Of a stretch of DNA of 64,000 nt, positions 23,394 through 33,554 are shown piece after piece. Made by a program: the position numbers and the translations under genes. Below the pieces are notes generated by a model that was not told the origin of the DNA, did no database searches, and saw nothing but the letters and a program-made list of their open reading frames with translations. The stretch's first letter is position 1; every line of letters begins with the position of its first letter. Source of the stretch: Corynebacterium casei LMG S-19264 (GTDB lineage Bacteria; Actinomycetota; Actinomycetes; Mycobacteriales; Mycobacteriaceae); the NCBI RefSeq assembly GCF_000550785.1, contig NZ_CP004350.1:1530009-1594008 (forward strand), written 5' to 3'.

Positions 23394-26231
23394 TTAAGCT
23401 CCGATAGCAACCACACCGCGCTGGATGGCATCCACCGCGCGCCGGGCATTGGCTTTGAGCTCATCGGTATAAGCGGTCTTTGCCACCTGCTGCAGCAAGT
23501 CAACTGCCTGACGGCAATGGCGAACAAAGTCACCAGGTGTTAGATCCGCACCGGATTCAGCGGCTGCGGACATGCAGTAGCCCAGCGGTGCGCCCGCTGC
23601 CCACTGATGAAGGGCCAGTGAGAATCCTGGCTCTGGCTGGCGTGTGAGCGGCAATTTGTGCAGCTGCTCATCTGCGGTCAGCTCAGTGTAGATGCGCAGG
23701 GTGGCGTTCATAGCCTCAGCCATGCGATCTGTCGCCGCTTCTGGTGAGCCTGAGGTCTCCTTGCGGTTCTCAAACGAACACATGGAAACAACGCCTGCCA
23801 GTTCAGCCGGATCCAGGTCATCCCACACACCGCGTTTGAGGCACTGGGCCACCAGAAGGTCGCACTCATTGTGAATCAAGGCCAAGCGCTGGCCTTCATC
23901 AGTAATGACCGGAGTGCGATCTTCGCCCAAGCCCTCAAACTCGACGTAGTCCATCTGCGCCAACAAGTCGACAATGCGCTCAAAAGTCTTGCCCAAAGTA
24001 TCAGTTGCGCGCTCAACCGTGTTGGTCAGACGCTTCAAATCCCGCTCGCGGCGTGCCAGCTTCTGAGCCAGACCAGCAAGTTGCTCACGGTCTGTCGCCG
24101 GCCATTCGTGGACAGGATGCAGGCGGATAGCGTCACGCAGGACCCCAACCTGCGGGTTGGGGCGTGAACGGGGCTTCATCTTCATGCGCTTTGGGCGGTC
24201 AAAGTGCTGACGGCGGAATTGGTCCTGCACGAACTTGGCATTGCGGCGCGGACTCTTTTGCACCGAACGCGGGAGCTTCATGTGCCCAATGACAATCGGT
24301 GGGTTCTCAATGCCACTGGCATCAATACGCCCGGACCAACCGGTCTCCGTAGTAATCCACGGACGAGGATCGGTGGTTTGATTAGCCGGGGTAGCCACAA
24401 CCGCCAGGGTTGGGTGCTTCTTCCCCGCCAGTGCAATAACATCACCGATTTGCAGCTTGCCCAAAATCTTGACTACTTCCTTGGAGCGCTCATGTGTCTT
24501 TGACTCGACGGACTTACGCTCTTCTTCAGTCAGTTCGCGGCGCAGATCGATGTAGTCGAGCAGCATATCCGCAGCGTCATCATCGTCCGGTGCCGGCGGT
24601 GCAAGCATCTCAATGAGCTGATTCAATTGCGCACGCAAATCCCTCACGCGGTGTTCTGCACGCTCGATCTCGCGCGTCTCTTCCACGACGGAGCCATCGG
24701 CCTGGAACTGCGCGAAAGACTTCTCCAGCAAACGCAACGATTCTTGGTAGCCCAGCATGCCGAGCAAGTTGATGGCCATGTTGTAGCCCGGCTCGAAGGT
24801 TGAAATCAAAGGATAGGTACGCGTTGAAGCAAGGCCTGCAACTTGACGTGGGTCCATCGCTGGCGCCCACATGACCACTGCATTACCAATGGTGTCGATG
24901 CCACGACGGCCTGCGCGGCCGGTGAGCTGTGTGTACTGTCCCGGCGTGAGGTCTACATGAGCTTCGCCGTTGAACTTGATGAGTTTTTCCAGCACGATGG
25001 TGCGCGCCGGCATGTTGATTCCTAGCGCCAAAGTCTCAGTGGCGAATACTGCACGAACTAAGCCCTTGACAAAGAGGTCTTCCACAATGTGGCGAAACGC
25101 CGGCAGCATGCCCGCGTGGTGTGCTGCGAATCCGCGTGACAGCGCTTGGCGCCATTGCCGAAAGTTAAGAACCTGCAAGTCTTCTTCCGGGATTCCTTCT
25201 ACGCCGGCATCAACGATTGCCTTGATTTCCTCGGCTTCTTCAGGCGTGGTCAACGACATACGCGAACGCAGGCATTGGTACAGCGCGCCTTCACAACCGG
25301 CACGGGAGAAGATAAAGGTAATTGCCGGGAGCATGTTTTGTCCCTGCAGAATCTGCAAAACCTCCGGACGACCTAGTGGGCGGTACCGATCCTGCGGGCG
25401 TGGCGCGCCTGAGCGACCGCCATGGCCGTGTCCTCGACCATCTTTGTCATCACGGCCGTCGCGACCGTCTCTTCCCTGCTGACGAGCACGAGCACGAAAG
25501 CCTTTGCCCGCCTTGTAGTCATCGCGACCTTCTTCACTGGAACCCGATTCCAAACGCGCGATACGTCGCGCCAATTCAGAATTGACCTGGCCACCGGAGC
25601 CCGGTTCAAACATCGGGAAAATCTTGCGGCCAAGCAGCATCCACTGATCCAATGGGACCGGGCGGTGTTCTGAAACAATGATCCTGGTATCTCCACGAAC
25701 CGTGGACAACCAGTCACCGAATTCCTCCGAGTTGGACACGGTTGCTGACAAGCCAATAATCGAAACCGATTCATCCAGGTTGAGGATGACCTCTTCCCAC
25801 ACAGCACCACGAGAAGCATCTGCAAGGAAGTGGATCTCATCCATCACCACGTGGGTTAGTCGATGCAGCGCAGTCGAGTCTGCGTAAATCATGTTGCGCA
25901 GGACTTCAGTGGTCATCACGACGATTTCTGCGTTGCCGTTGATGGAAACGTCACCGGTCAAAAGCCCAACTGCCCGCTCACCGTGCTCGGCAACAAGGTC
26001 ATGGTACTTCTGGTTGCTTAGTGCCTTAATCGGTGTGGTGTAAAAGCACTTTGTGCCTTGTGAGAGCGCGAGGGACACAGCAAACTCGCCGACGATGGTC
26101 TTACCTGCACCGGTTGGTGCGCAGACAAGGACGCCGTGGCCTTCTTCTACAGCCTCGCAGCCCGCAACCTGGAAGTCATCCAGGGGATGTGACAATGATG
26201 CTCGGAATTCCTCAAGATGCGGGTGATTCAT
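23394..26231 (-). CDS. helY: Ski2/Mtr4-like RNA helicase HelY
   Basis: A 945-residue superfamily II helicase related to eukaryotic Ski2/Mtr4 and to actinobacterial HelY; the role is RNA processing or decay. Motifs are APTGAGKTIVGEF (I), VVMDEIHFLAD (II), IGLSATVSN (III), the conserved LALGINMPART and QLTGRAGRRGID (VI). The C-terminal half contains the ratchet and DSHCT region ending in VDLLQQVA. An Arg/Asp/Gly/His-rich low-complexity insert lies at about residues 250-295 between the helicase halves. The ATG at 26231 is chosen because TAGTGT (minus, 26240-26245) ends 8 bases before it. Confidence 0.92.
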   Translation of the reverse strand: MNHPHLEEFRASLSHPLDDFQVAGCEAVEEGHGVLVCAPTGAGKTIVGEFAVSLALSQGTKCFYTTPIKALSNQKYHDLVAEHGERAVGLLTGDVSINGNAEIVVMTTEVLRNMIYADSTALHRLTHVVMDEIHFLADASRGAVWEEVILNLDESVSIIGLSATVSNSEEFGDWLSTVRGDTRIIVSEHRPVPLDQWMLLGRKIFPMFEPGSGGQVNSELARRIARLESGSSEEGRDDYKAGKGFRARARQQGRDGRDGRDDKDGRGHGHGGRSGAPRPQDRYRPLGRPEVLQILQGQNMLPAITFIFSRAGCEGALYQCLRSRMSLTTPEEAEEIKAIVDAGVEGIPEEDLQVLNFRQWRQALSRGFAAHHAGMLPAFRHIVEDLFVKGLVRAVFATETLALGINMPARTIVLEKLIKFNGEAHVDLTPGQYTQLTGRAGRRGIDTIGNAVVMWAPAMDPRQVAGLASTRTYPLISTFEPGYNMAINLLGMLGYQESLRLLEKSFAQFQADGSVVEETREIERAEHRVRDLRAQLNQLIEMLAPPAPDDDDAADMLLDYIDLRRELTEEERKSVESKTHERSKEVVKILGKLQIGDVIALAGKKHPTLAVVATPANQTTDPRPWITTETGWSGRIDASGIENPPIVIGHMKLPRSVQKSPRRNAKFVQDQFRRQHFDRPKRMKMKPRSRPNPQVGVLRDAIRLHPVHEWPATDREQLAGLAQKLARRERDLKRLTNTVERATDTLGKTFERIVDLLAQMDYVEFEGLGEDRTPVITDEGQRLALIHNECDLLVAQCLKRGVWDDLDPAELAGVVSMCSFENRKETSGSPEAATDRMAEAMNATLRIYTELTADEQLHKLPLTRQPEPGFSLALHQWAAGAPLGYCMSAAAESGADLTPGDFVRHCRQAVDLLQQVAKTAYTDELKANARRAVDAIQRGVVAIGA

Positions 26232-26274
26232 AGTTGCCAACACTACCCGCTACCAGCAGGTAGTGCGAACGAGA

Positions 26275-26308
26275 AAGCTCCATGTCCACGAAGGAGAACA
26301 TGGAGCTT
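26275..26308. terminator. Terminator between tatC and helY
   Basis: AAGCTCCATGT (26275-26285) pairs with ACATGGAGCTT (26298-26308). A second hairpin CACTACC/GGTAGTG (26241-26266) lies towards helY. helY therefore probably has its own promoter. Confidence 0.65.
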
Positions 26309-26318
26309 AAATCAACTA

Positions 26319-27533
26319 TTAAAGGACATCATCAAATGGATTCGCACCATTGGAAGGTCGGTTTTGTTGACCCTGACCAGGATGGGTGGTGACGCCATTT
26401 CCCTGGCTATGGTTTGGGCCATAGCCTTGCGGATTCTGTGGCGGTTGAGCACCAAAGTTGTGCTGGGCTGGTGGCTGCTGCTGGTAGGAGAATCCATTGT
26501 TGATCGGAGCAGCCGGCTCGATTGGACCGGCCGGTGCAACCCCGCCTTCCGCACCAATAGCTGAAGCAGGACCAATAGGGCCGGATGACTCTTCATCATC
26601 GAGCTCCAACCATTCTGGACGCTCTCGGCCACGGCGTTTGTCGTTGTAACGGCAGAACTGGAACGCTAGCTCCACCAGAACAGCGATGGCGCTAGCCAGA
26701 ATCACCATGGAGATTGGGTCACCGCCAGGAGTCATGAAGGCTGCGAAAATCATAATGCCGACGATGATGATGCGACGCTTGTCTTTAACATGGCGGTATT
26801 CGAGGATTCCGACGATATTGAGCATCACCAGAATGAGCGGGACCTCAAAGCTGACGCCAAAGATAACGAGCAATGCCAGCAGGAAGTTGTAGTATTCATT
26901 ACCGGTCAGCGCGGTGATCTGGAACTCATCACCCATGCTGATGAGGAACTCAAGACCGAAGGCAACGATGTAGTAAGCAAGCAGTGCGCCCGCTACAAAC
27001 AAGGTCACCGCGAGCGTTACGAATACGACGGTGCCGCGCTTTTCATTCTTGTGCAGACCAGGAGTGATGTAGCCCCAGATTTGGTACAGCCAGATTGGCG
27101 ATGACAGAACGACGCCGGCAAGTGCACCAACCTTCAACCGCAGAATGAACATCTCAAATGGCTGCGTTGCCAGCAAGCGGCACTCACCATCTTGCGTGAA
27201 TACAGCGCGCTGCTCTTCTGGCAAAGCACAATATGGACCACGGAGAATCTCACCCAACGGCGCTAAGCCGAACGGTGAAGACTGATACCAAATGAAGCCA
27301 AGAATTGTTCCGACGACGAGTGCCGCCAAGGAAACAATAATGCGCTGTCGAAGCTCTTGCAGGTGCTCAACCAGGGTCATTTCACCCGTGGTGTTAGCCT
27401 TCTTTGCCTGGCGCTTAGCTTGCGACTGCTTCAGGCGGTTAAGTGCTCCGCGCTTTTTGGCCTTCGCTGGTGAGTTGGGCCCAGCGTTGTATGCGACGCT
27501 GCCCGAACTCTGTGGTGGCATGCCGTTGGCCAT
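26319..27533 (-). CDS. tatC: Sec-independent translocase TatC with a Q/N/P-rich tail
   Basis: The receptor subunit that binds twin-arginine signal peptides in the inner membrane. After a basic N-terminus comes the signature MTLVEHLQELRQRIIVSL (about residue 52), followed by six membrane segments, including the conserved SPIWLYQIWGYITPGLHKNEKR and FGVSFEVPLILVMLNIVGIL. The protein is 404 residues, against roughly 250-320 for most TatC. The extra length is a cytoplasmic tail from about residue 320, rich in Gln, Pro, Asn and Gly. It is in one run with tatA, 105 bases downstream. Confidence 0.95.
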   Translation of the reverse strand: MANGMPPQSSGSVAYNAGPNSPAKAKKRGALNRLKQSQAKRQAKKANTTGEMTLVEHLQELRQRIIVSLAALVVGTILGFIWYQSSPFGLAPLGEILRGPYCALPEEQRAVFTQDGECRLLATQPFEMFILRLKVGALAGVVLSSPIWLYQIWGYITPGLHKNEKRGTVVFVTLAVTLFVAGALLAYYIVAFGLEFLISMGDEFQITALTGNEYYNFLLALLVIFGVSFEVPLILVMLNIVGILEYRHVKDKRRIIIVGIMIFAAFMTPGGDPISMVILASAIAVLVELAFQFCRYNDKRRGRERPEWLELDDEESSGPIGPASAIGAEGGVAPAGPIEPAAPINNGFSYQQQPPAQHNFGAQPPQNPQGYGPNHSQGNGVTTHPGQGQQNRPSNGANPFDDVL

Positions 27534-27638
27534 GATCTATTTATCCCCTACCCAAACTTGAACCACCTGGGCGGGAACCATCTGAATAATCTTGTCTAGA
27601 TTCAGTTCCCACAATGGTGGATGATTTAAAGCCGGTAC

Positions 27639-28187
27639 TTATTGCTGCGGCTGCTGAGGGTAGTTATTGCCCTGCTGGTTGTTACCAGGCTCGTAGTTAC
27701 CGGCGTTGTAGTTGCCCTGATCTGGCTGCTGACCTGGGTAGTTCTGCTGGCCTGGCTGCTGTGGCCAGTTTTGCTGTGGCGGCTGCTGCATGCCCTGCTG
27801 AGGATCTACCCAGTTCTGCTGCTGTGGGTTAGCCTGCGGATTGCTCTGCTGAGGGTAGCCACCCTGGTTCTGGCCCCAGTTTTGCTGCTGCTGAGGGTAA
27901 CCCTGTTGCGGGTTGCCATTCTGAGGAGCGTTCTGCTGTGGATTCTGGCGCGGCTGCATGTTGGGATCCTGCCAGAACTGATCGTTGTCATCGCCCTGAG
28001 TTAACTCAGCCTGAGGCTTGGAGTCCTCACGAGCCTTGGACTCATTGGTCATCTCAGTGACCTCGGACTTGAAGATACGCATGGAGCGACCAACAGAGCG
28101 TGCCAGATCCGGCAGCTTTCGGGCTCCGAACAGCAATACGATCACCACGATGATGAGGATGATTTCTACGGCACCTAGACCAGGCAT
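27639..28187 (-). CDS. tatA: Twin-arginine translocase TatA with a long Q/N-rich tail
   Basis: TatA forms the pore-like oligomer that moves folded proteins across the membrane. Residues 5-21 are the membrane helix and [19 protein letters not shown] is the typical hinge and amphipathic helix (FGxxKLP). An acidic segment follows to about residue 70. Residues 72-182 are almost wholly Gln, Asn, Pro, Gly and Tyr in irregular repeats such as NPQQ and QQNW. Usual TatA length is 80-110 residues, so about half the protein is this tail. GGAG lies at a normal distance before the ATG. It follows pafBC by 54 bases. Confidence 0.95.
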   Translation of the reverse strand: MPGLGAVEIILIIVVIVLLFGARKLPDLARSVGRSMRIFKSEVTEMTNESKAREDSKPQAELTQGDDNDQFWQDPNMQPRQNPQQNAPQNGNPQQGYPQQQQNWGQNQGGYPQQSNPQANPQQQNWVDPQQGMQQPPQQNWPQQPGQQNYPGQQPDQGNYNAGNYEPGNNQQGNNYPQQPQQ

Positions 28188-28241
28188 GAACTAACTCCAA
28201 AGATTGGGCGCGTACCTACATTTTCAGGCACCCGCAGCCTT

Positions 28242-30281
28242 TTACTTACTTTCCAGTCGAGTATAACGAGCAATGGCCTGATTAGCGGTGTCCAAAATGG
28301 AGCTTCTAATATTTTCAGGGCTAATCACCTGGATTCTGTCAGCATTGCTCAGTGCGAAGCGAACGAACCAGGAATCTCTTCCAATTGGCATAGAACCCTC
28401 AATCCAGCCATTACGCGCGGTTTCAGACAAAGTGATGTCGTGATAATCCGCCATCCAGCTCGCAGATTCATGCAGAAATAGCGTTGCTCTTTGACTTGAG
28501 CTAAACCCAAATGGATCTGTGGGATCAATCTCAACCACTGCCGACTTGGGGGTGGCGTATTCTTCCAAGACCTCTACCCCGCGCATGCGGTCCAGCCGGA
28601 AGGTGCGGTGAGCATCTCGATCCTCGGCCCAGGCGCTGAGATAAAGCTCGGAATCGGCGAGGAAAACTCGAACCGGGTCAACGGTTCGGGTGGAAGACTC
28701 ATTGGTGCCCGGCGACCAATAATCGAAGCGCACCTTCTTATTCGTGTTCACCGCCGTGGCAAGCGCGGCCTGAATCTTCGATTCTTCCGGTGGCGTGGTG
28801 GCTAGTGAGTCATAGATTCCCTCGGTCTTGGTATCCATGATGCCGCGAATCTTGTTCGCAGCGGACTGGACTGCCTGAGGATCAATCAGCCCGGGCATTG
28901 ACTCCAGCGATTCAAGCGCTAACAACAGCGCACTCGCCTCTGTTGGAGTTAGGCGCAGTGCCTTATCCATTCCTTGGCTATCAATGATGTTGACCTTGCG
29001 GAAATCCCACGACAAGTCGATGAGATCCTCAGTATTTTGGGTAGCACCCGAGACGAACAGCGTATTGAGCGCTGCTGCTAGTTCTTCATGCGTCATGTCC
29101 AAATCAGTCGCGGCTTCCATCATGGACTTATTTGGATGGCGGCGGAAATATGGAATCACGTTGGCAATCCGAACCAAACGGTGAATGCGCGGGCCCATGG
29201 TGGAGACATTATGTGCGGAATTCTGCGCTGGCTCTTCGGCGACCTCATCGTGACGCCACTTAGTCAACTCGCCGGACAGATCCACCAGGTCTTCATCTAA
29301 TGCCTTTTCGGCCAGCTCAACAATTTGCGTGCGAATCTCATCGGGCTCTAAAACTTCAGCGGAGTCGGCGTAGGACAAAGCCGTGCGCACCAGCCAATCC
29401 ATTGAAGCCTTTTCAAAGAAGAAGGTTCCATCGCCATTGTCCTGGGCCTCTTCAATGAGCTCATAAGCTTTATCTGCATCCACGCGCAGCGTCGCTGCGG
29501 TCTGGCTGCGCAGCAAAGCGTCATTGACCAGTGTTTGCAAAGACTCTTGCACTGGTGGATGCGTTGCTTTCTCGTCACGCGCCTTGACCGATGCCACGCG
29601 CAATATGCGAAATACTCGGGGCGCACCCTTGCCCACATCGAAGCCCACCAGATATACGCGGTTGTGGTGCGTGACCAATCCCCACGGATCCATGAGACGG
29701 CGTTCCGCCGGCACGCCTGGCTGACGCTTGTACTCAAAAGACATCCGCAGACCATTGCGAATAATGGTGTTGATATCGCGAATGACGACGGGCTGCACCA
29801 GCGTCATATCGGAGACTGCTGTGTGAACAGGAATCACCTGCTTGGAACGCGTTGCGCCAGAAGCAGCAAGCTTGGTCCAGCCTGACTGCGAGAAGTCTCC
29901 AAGACCACCGGTGTTTCCAAAGCCTGCGGCCACACTCAACGCCATGACTTCTTCCGGTGTGAACTCCATATCCGGAAGCGCATACTGCTCAAGCAAAAGC
30001 TGGTAGTGCGTGTGGCCTGAGGCATCACGCGAGTGCGAAATTGGAATACCCGCGTGACGCAACACCTGAATATCGCGGCGTAGCGCCTTATCAAATGCCT
30101 CGTCCGACTTGTCCTTGTAGTCGTGCACGCTTTTGCGGATCCACTCCGAAGTGCGGGAAGCATTTCCACCGCTGTTTGCAGCACCGAGTAAAGCAAGGTA
30201 CAAGCTGATGTGCCGGCCTAGTGCGACATATTCTTGTCCGGCATTGCCTTTTATCGGCTTATCAGCTGACCCAATTCCCAT
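28242..30281 (-). CDS. pafBC: Fused PafB-PafC WYL-domain transcription activator
   Basis: A 679-residue protein that contains two full HTH-WYL proteins end to end. The first half has an N-terminal winged HTH (residues 20-100) and a WYL domain (MSFEYKRQPGVPAERRLMDPWGL and HHNRVYLVGFD). The second half starts near residue 345 (GPRIHRLVRIANVIPYFRRHP) and has its own WYL region (VRFDYWSPGTNESSTRTVDP and SELYLSAWAE). In mycobacteria PafB and PafC are separate proteins that together activate the LexA-independent DNA-damage regulon. Natural fusions occur in some actinobacteria. It follows pafA by 40 bases and precedes tatA. Confidence 0.92.
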   Translation of the reverse strand: MGIGSADKPIKGNAGQEYVALGRHISLYLALLGAANSGGNASRTSEWIRKSVHDYKDKSDEAFDKALRRDIQVLRHAGIPISHSRDASGHTHYQLLLEQYALPDMEFTPEEVMALSVAAGFGNTGGLGDFSQSGWTKLAASGATRSKQVIPVHTAVSDMTLVQPVVIRDINTIIRNGLRMSFEYKRQPGVPAERRLMDPWGLVTHHNRVYLVGFDVGKGAPRVFRILRVASVKARDEKATHPPVQESLQTLVNDALLRSQTAATLRVDADKAYELIEEAQDNGDGTFFFEKASMDWLVRTALSYADSAEVLEPDEIRTQIVELAEKALDEDLVDLSGELTKWRHDEVAEEPAQNSAHNVSTMGPRIHRLVRIANVIPYFRRHPNKSMMEAATDLDMTHEELAAALNTLFVSGATQNTEDLIDLSWDFRKVNIIDSQGMDKALRLTPTEASALLLALESLESMPGLIDPQAVQSAANKIRGIMDTKTEGIYDSLATTPPEESKIQAALATAVNTNKKVRFDYWSPGTNESSTRTVDPVRVFLADSELYLSAWAEDRDAHRTFRLDRMRGVEVLEEYATPKSAVVEIDPTDPFGFSSSQRATLFLHESASWMADYHDITLSETARNGWIEGSMPIGRDSWFVRFALSNADRIQVISPENIRSSILDTANQAIARYTRLESK

Positions 30282-30321
30282 TCTGCGTGACCTTTCGGCT
30301 CGTTAATGTCAATGCCACTAA

Positions 30322-31764
30322 CTATTTATCGCGATTATGTTCCATGATGTAGTCTATCAACCCAGCTAGGCGTTCATCTTCGGAAATGAAAGGATCTGAA
30401 AACTCTTCCATATTCGGCTCGGGGCGATTGACTTTTAGTCTGGTCCAATCCACGGTGAAATCGGCACCGTACTTGCGGGCCTGACTGAGGAATTCTCCGC
30501 GCAGTTTTGCGCGGGTGGTTTGTGGAGCAACATCGATGCTGTCCGCAATGGATTCATCAGTGGTCCACCGGGAGATGAGTCCCTTGCGCATCAATACATT
30601 ATAAAGTCCCCGACCAGGACGGATATCGTGATAGGTCAAGTCGATCTGAGCAAGCTTGGGATGTGCCCAGTCAGAGTCCAATCGGTCGCGGTACTTCTCC
30701 AGCAAGTCGCGTTTAATAACCCAATCAATCTCCGTGCTAACTGAAGAGAAATCCTGGGTCCGAATGGCTTCCAAGGTGCGCTTCCACAAGTCAATGACTC
30801 GTGCGAGCTCAACCGTTGGAGTGCCCTCATCTGGGCGGTGCTCCAGCCACTTCTCAGCGCGCTCACACAGCACCTGCTGGATTTCTAACGCAGTCATTGT
30901 GGAGCCAGAATCAGCATCACTGACGAGCTTGATTGGCGTCTGACCAGTTAGATCCGTGGAGATGTCGCGGATATGCGCGATCGGATCTTCGACTTCGAGA
31001 TTTGGGAGATCAAACTCGGCCTCTATCATCTCCAACATGAGCTGGGTGGACCCCACCTTGAGTGCAAAGGTTGGCTCCGCCATGTTGGAGTCACCAACGA
31101 TGACATGCATGCGTCTAAAACGCGAGGAATCACCATGCGGTTCATCACGGGTATTAATGATGGGCCGTGAGCGAGTGGTTGCAGAAGACACTCCCTCCCA
31201 CACCTGATCCGCGCGCTGAGAGAGCACGAAACGTGCTGGTGAATTCGCCTTTTGTGGCGCCACCATGCCAGCGCCGCAAATCAGTTGGCGGGTAATCATA
31301 AATGGCATCAGCTTGCGGGAAATATCCCGCAGCACCATGTGCCTCGAAATCAGATAGTTCTCATGGCAACCATAGGAATTGCCCTGGCTATCAACGTTGT
31401 TCTTAAACAGAATCAGAGACTTGGCCAACCCCATATCCTGCAGGGTTTTCTCAGCACCAACCGCGAGCTCATTAACAATGGCATCACCCGCACGCTCATA
31501 ATTGAGCAACTGCGTCAGGCTGTCACACTCCCCTGTCGCAACCTCGGGGTGAGAACCCACATCAAGATAAAGACGCGACGCGTTCTCGGTGAAAATGTTC
31601 GTCGCTTGGTGTTTGTCCACAACAGGGCGGAAAAGTTCTCGCGCGACCTCATCAGGGGTGAGCCGACGCTGGCTTGGCTCAGATACAGCGGTGATGCCAT
31701 ATTCGGTTTCTATGCCCATGATGCGACGGGCATAGACCGGCGATTGTGGTCTCTGAAAATTCAT
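30322..31764 (-). CDS. pafA: Pup--protein ligase
   Basis: PafA joins the C-terminal glutamate of Pup to lysines of target proteins, using ATP. The 480-residue sequence has the glutamine-synthetase-like RIMGIETEYGITAV (residue 15 onward), the catalytic acidic loop RLYLDVGSHPEVATGE, NNVDSQGNSYGCHENYL for nucleotide binding and the C-terminal Pup-groove domain. It starts 6 bases after the pup stop. In mycobacteria prcB and prcA are found near here; they are absent. Confidence 0.97.
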   Translation of the reverse strand: MNFQRPQSPVYARRIMGIETEYGITAVSEPSQRRLTPDEVARELFRPVVDKHQATNIFTENASRLYLDVGSHPEVATGECDSLTQLLNYERAGDAIVNELAVGAEKTLQDMGLAKSLILFKNNVDSQGNSYGCHENYLISRHMVLRDISRKLMPFMITRQLICGAGMVAPQKANSPARFVLSQRADQVWEGVSSATTRSRPIINTRDEPHGDSSRFRRMHVIVGDSNMAEPTFALKVGSTQLMLEMIEAEFDLPNLEVEDPIAHIRDISTDLTGQTPIKLVSDADSGSTMTALEIQQVLCERAEKWLEHRPDEGTPTVELARVIDLWKRTLEAIRTQDFSSVSTEIDWVIKRDLLEKYRDRLDSDWAHPKLAQIDLTYHDIRPGRGLYNVLMRKGLISRWTTDESIADSIDVAPQTTRAKLRGEFLSQARKYGADFTVDWTRLKVNRPEPNMEEFSDPFISEDERLAGLIDYIMEHNRDK

Positions 31765-31770
31765 GAGGTC

Positions 31771-31962
31771 TTACTGGCCGCCCTTTTGGACGTAGGACTT
31801 CACAAACTCCTCTGCATTGGACTCCAACAAACCGTCGATCTCATCCAGCAAGTCATCTGTACCAGTGGTGTTAATTTGCACCTGGCCGGAAGCCTGAGCG
31901 TCATCATCGCCCGCATTATCCCCTGAGCCGGAGCCATGGACCTGTGATTGCTTATTAGACAT
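31771..31962 (-). CDS. pup: Prokaryotic ubiquitin-like protein Pup
   Basis: A 63-residue, disordered, acidic modifier. The C-terminal region DDLLDEIDGLLESNAEEFV forms the helix that binds the ARC/Mpa coiled coil and PafA. The last residues are GGQ, so Dop must deamidate the terminal Gln to Glu before ligation. It lies between dop (23 bases upstream) and pafA (6 bases downstream). Confidence 0.97.
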   Translation of the reverse strand: MSNKQSQVHGSGSGDNAGDDDAQASGQVQINTTGTDDLLDEIDGLLESNAEEFVKSYVQKGGQ

Positions 31963-31985
31963 AATTTTCTCCTTAACTCATGCTC

Positions 31986-33554
31986 TTAATGTCGTACTCT
32001 AATTGCTTTACTGGTGCGCTGTATACCGATTCCCTGCTCTTCTAGGCCCTTGATTAACGTGGCCACAGAGCTGGCGGAATCAATGAGCTCCCCGACGGCT
32101 GACTGTGTAAAGCCTTCCACGTCATCAATGCGAACGTGGGCTAGGTGCGCTGTAGTATCAACGCCCTTGGTGATTTGATGTTCCCGCAAAGAAACCATCT
32201 GCCAGTTCGTGGCTATCACATCTTGCCCAAATTTCTCTGTCACGCGACCACGGAAATATGCACGGGAATCCGCCGGCGGCGTGATGGCTGCAGCATCAAT
32301 GTCTTCCTGGCTGACCAACGTGCGCATCTGCCCCTTGCGAATCAGCGCGTGATACAGCGACTTGGCGGGATCGATGTCTGTGTATTGAAGATCAATCAAG
32401 GCTAGCTTCGGATTATCAAGGGCCGCACCGCGGTCAATAAAGCCCTTGATCAGGCGATATTTTGCCACCCAATCCAACAGATGTGCTGCGGACAAGGGAT
32501 CATCGGCAAGCAATGCGACAACCTCGTCCCACGCATCCATCACCTTGGTGTCGGCCTCTGAAGCTGCTGTGATGCGCTCGCGGTAGATGGCAAGGACCTC
32601 TAGTGCAGTTAACTTTCGGCCATCTTTAAGCTGAACCTGATGGCTAAGACTAAGGTCACGGCTAATATTCTTAATCTCTTGGATAGGGTTGGTAAGCTTC
32701 AGATCGCTGAAGTCAACGCCTCGCTCAATAGCATCCAACACCATGGAAGTCATACCCAGCTTGAGCAGATTGGAAGTCTGCGACATATTCGCATCACCGA
32801 CGATGACATGCAACCTTCCCCACTTATCTGCATCCGCATGCGGCTCATCGCGAGTATTGATAATGCCGCGGTTCAGCGTGGTCTCCAGCGTGATTTCTTG
32901 CTCCATGTAGTCCGCACGCTGCGAAATCTGGAAACCTGGCGTGGAACCATCCTGATCCAGGCCCACGCGACCGGCACCGGTGACCACAATGCGGCACACG
33001 AAAAATGGAATGAGAGCCTGTGCAAGCACCTCAAAGTCCGTGTCCCGGGAATACTGATAGTTCTCATGGGAGCCATAGGAAGCGCCCTTGCCGTCAACGT
33101 TGTTTTTGTACAACTTCAACGGCGGGCACGGCTCATTATTGGCCAGGACTGACTTGCCTTGCTCAGTCAAACCTGCCACTGCTGCGGCTGCATCCAGCAT
33201 GACTTTATCGCCGGCCGCGTCATAGACCATGGCGTCCCATGCATTAGAGCACTCCGGGGAGGAATACTCCGGGTGCGCGTGGTCAACATAGAAACGTGCG
33301 CCCGCCGGGGTGACCACATTGGCAACACCGATAGCGTTGGGATCCACCACGGGCGCGGTGCTGTAGCGTTTGAGATCAAACCCACGCATATCGCGCAGCG
33401 GATGCTCCTCAGTAAAATCCCAGCGTGAACGCGCCTTGGTGAACATCGCGGCATAAGCGACCACGGCGTGGGTGGACGTAATAATGGGTGAAAGCTCAGG
33501 CCACTCCGGGGTGGAAATGCCGTATTCGGTCTCAGTGCCTAGGAAACGTGCCAT
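31986..33554 (-). CDS. dop: Pup deamidase/depupylase Dop
   Basis: Dop converts the C-terminal Gln of Pup to Glu and removes Pup from conjugates. The 522-residue protein is a PafA homologue with [17 protein letters not shown] at the N-terminus, the catalytic Asp loop [18 protein letters not shown] (about residue 93) and [19 protein letters not shown]. Compared with PafA it has the extra region before the catalytic loop ([17 protein letters not shown]), where the Dop-loop lies. Its first 16 bases overlap the end of arc, so the two are translationally coupled. Confidence 0.96.
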   Translation of the reverse strand: MARFLGTETEYGISTPEWPELSPIITSTHAVVAYAAMFTKARSRWDFTEEHPLRDMRGFDLKRYSTAPVVDPNAIGVANVVTPAGARFYVDHAHPEYSSPECSNAWDAMVYDAAGDKVMLDAAAAVAGLTEQGKSVLANNEPCPPLKLYKNNVDGKGASYGSHENYQYSRDTDFEVLAQALIPFFVCRIVVTGAGRVGLDQDGSTPGFQISQRADYMEQEITLETTLNRGIINTRDEPHADADKWGRLHVIVGDANMSQTSNLLKLGMTSMVLDAIERGVDFSDLKLTNPIQEIKNISRDLSLSHQVQLKDGRKLTALEVLAIYRERITAASEADTKVMDAWDEVVALLADDPLSAAHLLDWVAKYRLIKGFIDRGAALDNPKLALIDLQYTDIDPAKSLYHALIRKGQMRTLVSQEDIDAAAITPPADSRAYFRGRVTEKFGQDVIATNWQMVSLREHQITKGVDTTAHLAHVRIDDVEGFTQSAVGELIDSASSVATLIKGLEEQGIGIQRTSKAIRVRH

